64,000 nucleotides of DNA, taken from positions 7,637,005-7,701,004 of the forward strand of contig LS997565.1 in assembly GCA_000469685.2 (NCBI GenBank), read 5' to 3'. Source of the DNA: Haemonchus contortus. Its lineage: Eukaryota > Nematoda > Chromadorea > Rhabditida > Trichostrongylidae. Positions within the stretch are counted from its first letter, which is position 1, and every line of letters begins with the position of its first letter. Under the pieces are notes generated by a model that was not told where the DNA came from, did not search any database, and saw nothing but the letters and a program-made list of their open reading frames with translations. The position numbers and the translations under genes are program-made. Of this stretch, positions 58,531 to 64,000 are shown piece after piece.

Positions 58531-61500
58531 ATCAAAAGTTTTAGAACTTTTAGAAAAAATGGCTTAGGCCTCGCCACCAATGAAATATTACAACTTCGTA
58601 ACAGTGCAGCCGGGAGACTGAAAAAACCGAAAGATATGAGTAAAATCGAGTTGCGAACCCCAGCAATAAAGAATGGACCCAGGCGTTCATGGTGGGCGGC
58701 ACCCAATCCATATAGACAATGAGGAGGCATAGGGCTCATAACTTGTTTTCGCGATCTCTTAAAGGTCGAAAGGAAAGTGGAAGTGGTTAGCAGACGCTTC
58801 AAGGAGAGAAGGTGTTTTGGTGGAGTGAGCACAGCTTGAGCAAAAAACCGCCTGGTTCGGTCCATGACTGGAACCAATAAAAATTGCATACGTTAGTAGA
58901 TGCTCCCAAGAGAGAAGGCACTAAGGGAGAGAAGGGGGAGGATCGGAAGATAGAGAGCACGGAAAAGACGATTTCTGGTGAAATTGGAGAAGTAGATATT
59001 GGTTGCTGACCTAAAAATCAAAAATATAAAAAAATCAAGGAATGAAATGAAGCGTCAGTTTTCCATCTAGCAACCCCATTTATAGTCAAAGAATTGAGCG
59101 GGCTTTTTTTAAATAAAGCCAATAAATATATCTAACGTTATTCCACGTTCCAATCCTTTGGTCTTAACACCAATGCAGAGTACTCATGAGGGAGTCAGCT
59201 AGAACATTGAATACAGTAACTAGCTTGAGTTTGTTTATTGTTTACTGACAACGAAAGACAACTTTTTCATCATCGTCCGCGTCCAACTAGCTGTTTACTA
59301 CACCCAGTAGAATTAGTAAGAATAGCTTAATTTGGCTTGGAATAAGCTCAATCTCTCTGAAAAAGCCATAAATGCCCACTAATTTTGCCTTCTTTCCCAT
59401 CCGGTATTAACTGGTTTCCATAGTCTCTGAGACGAGGAAAATCATGAGAGGTCTTACTAGATGAAATTCCTAAACGGTAAAAGCCCTTTGCGAATTTCAC
59501 CGTTGGTCCATGTTCACCTCAAAAGTTATTGAAGCTAGAGCACGGAGAAGAAAGATGTATGAATAACTCAGATATTTCCGGAATGCCGTCAATTCTAAGG
59601 AGGGGTGGAGAGTAGTTTAAGCCCGGGAGCTGACGATGGTGTTAGACATCGAATAACGAAAGAAATCCCACAGATTAGAATGCAAGGTCCCCTACTGATC
59701 GAGTTCTTTGATGTTTACGCTTTGTTTCTCCAGACAAAGTTGATCAACAACGGGATGGACTTTAACAGACTGGGAGGAGAGGGGGTGGGGGATGCACTCT
59801 TCAAGCTTCGGCTAGCGAACGGGAAATTTTGAAGATTCCTTCGAAAACTGTCGAAATCTGATGTAATTTGAGCGAGGAGTAATCTGGAACTCTAGCAGGA
59901 CAGGGCAAAAACTGACTGATGTCGGCTGAAGTTCGTTTATCAGGGCAATAAAGAACTTGCCACTGGAATACGACTTGATAGCCGGTCTTTAGTCCCACGA
60001 TAAGAATTCATTAGGCTCAAACCGCTTGATAAAACACTTGCGACTTCTCGAAACTTTACCTTCCACCGATCAAAAATCAGAAAATGCTAAAGACTCCGCA
60101 TTTCCAAGGCTAAATTTCAAGTGCATGGATGAAAACACCTAAATTGTAAAGAATGAGAATAAAGGCAAGTTGAAAATGATTAATGCGATGTAGGTAGGTA
60201 CACCAAATTCATCGGATAGACGAGGCCTATGGCCCCATTGTGAAGCACCATCTTCTCGTCCCCCTATTTGTTTATAGTGTACGGAGCCTGTACATAATCA
60301 CATCAGGTCTCTATTTTAACTAATGTAGCGACGTCATCGCATTTTTCCCGGAAATTGAAGCTTTGGAAGAGGCGAACCCGAAAAGGCAATGGCCCAATTA
60401 CCATTCTTGGAAACTCACTATGCCGCGGTAAGTGGGTGCATCGCTAGACCACACACGTGGCCGGTTAGGTCTCGAACTTGAGCAAGGCTATAAAAGGGAT
60501 CGTTTGGTCAGTTTACAAATAGGTTCCATCCTTTCAGGCTTGGACGAAGGCTACTCTAATCAGACAGTTCAGTCTTGCTACAGTTCGAGATGAGTTCGAG
60601 TTAGTATCTTCGTACAAATTCCATAATGAGATTCAACGAAGGCGAAGAACACTGAAACTCTCGCAAAAAAAGTTGAATAAAGCCGGGTCAGTACTGCCTA
60701 AATTGGGGAGTTCGACGAGGAGTATTACTGTTACTCCGCTATGTAAATTGCTCCGTTCTACAGAACCCTTCTCATAGAATGTTTTAACCGACTATTCTGA
60801 AAATGTATCATTCGACCCGAAATCTGGCAGCACAACCAAGTTCAGGGTCGGCCGATACTTTCCCAAGATTTCCGGACACTCCTGGGATAGAGCGGAACCC
60901 GGATATGTGATCATCCCGAAAGGATTGATTTTCTGAGAAATTTTCTCTTCAAGAGGAGATGACTAAGAACTCCAAGAAAGCAGCGGTACTGATCCGGTCC
61001 GCTGAGGAACGTAGGAACTGCTTCAAAGGATTGGAACGCAGTTTTTAACACAGGCAGAAACACTTGTATCCGTCAGAATACTAAGCTGACTCGACCTTTT
61101 TATATTCAATTGACGTCAGCTTGAAAATTAAACCATAAAAATTCAAAAAGGCGTATTTCGTTGGTCACTTGAACCCAATGAAAGGGTGAAGGAAGTCAGC
61201 GGGTACGCAAACATCAAATGAAAACAGCTGATCAAACCCCTTGTCTTGTTCCCGAGCAAACAAAGCTTACCCTCAACAATGTGTAAACAAAGAGTAAATG
61301 ATCGAAAAACCACCCTCGAGTCCATTACCAATGAAACTTTTTGATGATGACAATCCGATATTTCGTCCCACTCAACATTCCACGCCAGAATCATCCGTAG
61401 TTCAACTAAAACCAGTTCCGTCCCATATCATTGCGCTAGCTTAGACCTCTATACACAAACCAATATACACAAAAAAACCGTATCCCACCCATTCTAATCG

Positions 61501-62246
61501 ATATAAACAAGGGCATGAAAAGCTATTTCAAGGATAACAAGACATTCAAGGAGGATCAAAGGTCAGAATACAAATCAGCAGAGAAATACAATATAATAAA
61601 ACCAAATGGAAGATGACTGTGACATGGGAAAGGCGAACAGTGTACAGTGCATTTGGCTCAACATTCAGCAATATCCCTAGCGCCGCCTGCATCACATCTC
61701 TCCGTTTATTTTCCATTTGAATCAATACGTTCGTTGTTGTTTGGCGTGAGGCCAATGGCTCACGCCGAGGTCATCTGGACGTCAACACGTGGTTAGGCAG
61801 CTGATGAACGCGAACATCTGCCTATACTGAGGCCATCCTTGCTGTTTATTTATCAATATTTATTTCAAATGAAGACTACCGTATATAAAGCGATCATTTG
61901 TTACACGATGAGCAAATGCGTTAAAAATTTAAAATTTCACGAGTAACTACCGAGTTGAAATACACATATTGTAAGCAGGCTTACACCGGGAATAACATCC
62001 TCGTAATACATCGGCGAAGACTGAATGAAGGATAGCAGATTACAGGGAGCAAAGTCCAGGTCCGTCAATGGATTCTAATTAGTCTACTACCTCTTCATCC
62101 GTTTCCGAGGATTCAAACGAAACCCAGTGATTAATGGAAAAACATGATTAACAGAGTAAAACTTGGCCTCAAAAAATCTAGAACCAAAAAATTTAGAAAA
62201 CTTAATTCAACGAGAGAACTAATGAGGCATAATTGTTAACAGAGGC
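58531..62246. other. no gene recognised
   Basis: Several AT-rich stretches and decayed open frames. A tRNA-like fragment lies near 60425-60510 (minus strand GTGTGGTCTAGCGATGC and GTTCGAGAC). Minus-strand AATAAA motifs near 61845-61863 could end the thioredoxin reductase transcript. Confidence 0.35.
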
Positions 62247-62331
62247 GGGGTTTCAAGCAGTTCCGTATCAGGACGAGAGCGCTCAGTGAGTTTAGCCAAC
62301 GTCCGTCACAAAGCGGAGTACCATCCACCCC
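62247..62331 (-). promoter_or_regulatory. SECIS element (selenocysteine insertion signal)
   Basis: In the 3' UTR, core about 155 nt after the Sec UGA. The 5' core is GTGA (62309-62306) and the 3' core TGAT (62270-62267), giving the non-Watson-Crick G-A pairs. Helix 2 starts GGACG paired with CGTCC. The AAA of the apical loop begins 12 nt after the 5' core, the canonical spacing. Below the core are an asymmetric internal loop, TCCG/CGGA pairing, and GGGGT/ACCCC lower down. The core has G where most SECIS elements have A; from memory, the C. elegans thioredoxin reductase SECIS is also reported to depart from the mammalian pattern. It recruits the Sec insertion machinery so that UGA is read as Sec. 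Confidence 0.8.
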
Positions 62332-62457
62332 TACAGGTTCCTTTACCAGATCGTATCATATCAGCTAAATGCAACCACCCACACAAGTACATTAACTCGT
62401 GCCGGTATCATTACATTCAGACATCACTTATAAACGATCTGATCAAAGGAACCAAAT

Positions 62458-63879
62458 TTAACCTCAGCAACCCGTAGCTTTCAATTCTTCACCTCCTGGC
62501 ACCTTCACTAGGAATAACGTTGTGAAGCTCTGAAACGAAGCATAATTGAATAATTGAAGTGCAGCACATATCGGAAGAAAATGGGACAAACCTCAGCAAC
62601 TGTTGGATGAATACCAATCAAACGATCAAAATCTGCTTTCGTTCCTCCTAACTTTAAAGCGATTCCGAAACCTTGAGTGATTTCTCCAGCATTGGGTGCC
62701 AGTATATGGAATCCAATAACCCGCTCCTGAATTAAAATCAAGCGGCTCACAAGTTTACAACGCAGTTGAACTTAATAAACTTCAAAGGCGCTTCAGAATA
62801 GACCATCCTGAAAGCGGACGGTACTTTCATTTACCCTAGCTCAGAATTAGGACACCACCTTAACAGTTTCAAATTAGTCTGTGACCATACACGTTTAGTA
62901 TAGGAGTAAATAAACGGCAAACAAATGAACTGCAAAGATATTTCTATGCCTAAGAACAGCAACTTGGTTTACGTATCTTAGAAAACATTTGTCAATCGAA
63001 ATTCTTTTCCATGACTTTTTTGAACATCTATACTACCAAAGTCGACCTTTCGCCTTCTTTGTGAACGCGTCGTGTGTCAACAAATCAACAAATGAATCAA
63101 TCACGATTTTAATAAATGTCAGACTTATGGGTTGTAATTTATCCACATCAATTTCGTCGAGCCCCGAGTGCCCAGTCACAAGTCGCAATGGCATAGGAAA
63201 TTAAAGCAGACCAGTGCGAAACAAGGAAATTACAATATGGACTAGTGAATTCTCTGAACAATGAGAAAAAAATGAAAGTTCTCGTATCAGCAAAGAAACC
63301 TACATTATCGGACGCCAAGCAGATCAGTTTACAATAGCAATGATCCTTGTCCATTCTTTCTGCCACAGTATATTCAAGGGGTATAAACACTGCGTGATAG
63401 ACGATCACGTTGTCTTCCCCGTATCTTTGCTTAGCATTCTGAAACCGCATATCAGCTAATTTATTCAAAATAAATCATGGACATACTGAAACGTCATGAA
63501 GTACAGTCTTCATAGAGAGAAAGTGTGATTTCTAACTGACTTCGCTCCCAGGTTTTTATAAGTTTGTCCAGAACCAGATGTTCAAAGTTCATAATTTTGG
63601 AATAATGAAACCCATGGTACTGTTGTTTGCTTTGATCTTTTATATGATTTATCTATCTAGTTTATCCTTAGAGTCCAGTGGAAACGAATGTTTCCAACTG
63701 GGTACCATTTTGCGTCAAGTTTGCAAGTCTTCCCATTATTGGCGCTATGTACCCCTACTGATACAATGCGGAAATAGACGTTCATATGTATTCATGTGAA
63801 ATCGTACCTCTTCCGTGAGGCCGCAACATCCGTATTCAAGAGGAGTAAAGACAGTTGTCGGCACTTCATCGTACTCTGT
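62458..63879 (-). CDS. thioredoxin reductase, selenoprotein, C-terminal part (5' beyond window)
   Basis: Reduces thioredoxin using NADPH via FAD and a C-terminal Cys-Sec pair; a cytosolic or mitochondrial homodimer. Four phase-0 exons, 5' to 3': 63879-63808 ([20 protein letters not shown]...), 63438-63304 ([18 protein letters not shown]...), 62726-62592 ([20 protein letters not shown]..., ending [12 protein letters not shown]) and 62529-62458 ([21 protein letters not shown], then UGA, Gly, stop). The first two carry the end of the NADPH/FAD part and the start of the dimerisation domain. HPTVAE holds the conserved His-Glu pair. The in-frame TGA at 62466-62464, one codon from the TAA stop, must encode selenocysteine (G-C-U-G), and a SECIS follows. 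Automated tools would stop at TGC and lose two residues. Upstream exons are outside the window. Orthologous to the C. elegans selenoenzyme TrxR by this C-terminus. Confidence 0.95.
63605..63799 (+). CDS. possible secreted peptide ORF nested antisense in a thioredoxin reductase intron
   Basis: Single open frame of 64 residues from ATG 63605, lying wholly in the intron between exons 63808-63879 and 63304-63438 on the opposite strand. It begins with a signal-peptide-like [20 protein letters not shown] followed by a short hydrophilic part with three Cys and a Gly-Asn-Arg-Arg end. No acceptor, poly(A) signal or homolog supports expression. May be chance. Confidence 0.25.
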   Translation: MKPMVLLFALIFYMIYLSSLSLESSGNECFQLGTILRQVCKSSHYWRYVPLLIQCGNRRSYVFM

Positions 63880-64000
63880 CTGAAATTGCAAGTGACGCTC
63901 AGTGACGCTCCAAGCAATTATGTGGAAAAGAGAAAAGTTTATAGAGAAAAAAGTCTAGAGAACGAGCATGAACCGTTGTAGGGGTAAAGAGTGAAAAACA

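Noticed and set aside
58230..58889. 219-codon minus-strand open frame, the longest in the window
   Set aside because: Largely the antisense of the LINE tail and its GAA repeat (poly-Leu from the CTT/TTC repeat); no independent support.
1..64000. CRISPR arrays, bacterial operons, phage or rRNA genes
   Set aside because: No regularly spaced repeats, Shine-Dalgarno-led gene strings or rRNA-like sequence; all recognised genes are intron-containing animal genes.

Overview
This is a window of an animal nuclear genome, most likely a clade V (rhabditid/strongylid-type) nematode. The evidence is short coding exons (about 30-190 nt) joined by introns with TTTCAG-type acceptors, start codons sitting a few bases after acceptor-like sites as expected with spliced-leader trans-splicing, a nematode-type nuclear receptor, and a thioredoxin reductase ending in Gly-Cys-Sec-Gly. 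The species cannot be named from the sequence. Genes here had to be assembled exon by exon by checking splice sites, reading phase and protein family; simple open reading frames mislead.

Four genes are well supported. (1) A nuclear hormone receptor on the minus strand (about 25.5 to 20.05 kb, 11 exons) has both zinc-finger modules and a full ligand-binding domain. (2) A complete adenosine deaminase on the minus strand (49.7 to 45.77 kb, 11 exons, 356 residues) keeps its metal and catalytic motifs. (3) The 3' half of a selenocysteine-containing thioredoxin reductase lies on the minus strand at the right edge (63.88 to 62.46 kb), with an in-frame UGA and a convincing SECIS element in its 3' UTR. 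(4) A four-exon gene on the plus strand (12.8 to 18.56 kb) encodes a 143-residue secreted protein I do not recognise. Two smaller unrecognised genes are well formed: a 40-residue secreted peptide (42.5-43.7 kb, plus) and a two-exon protein of up to 162 residues (4.6-3.8 kb, minus). Weaker candidates are a probable N-myristoylated first exon (55.1 kb), a signal-peptide-like exon (1.67 kb) and a secreted-peptide ORF nested antisense in a thioredoxin reductase intron. One tRNA-Ala(AGC) gene is present at 4.82 kb.

Much of the rest is mobile-element debris. It includes a mariner 3' fragment at the left edge, a complete but dead Tc1-like element (7146-8721), a complete but dead mariner (13366-14273) inside intron 1 of the secreted-protein gene, and an RTE-like LINE 3' end with a (GAA)n tail (57.5-58.5 kb). 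There are also two MITEs inside gene introns, two fold-back elements, and tRNA-like dispersed repeats. The long stretches at 26-42 kb and 56-62 kb contain no gene I can support.

The genes do not form an operon or a shared pathway that I can see; they are ordinary single genes separated by repeats.
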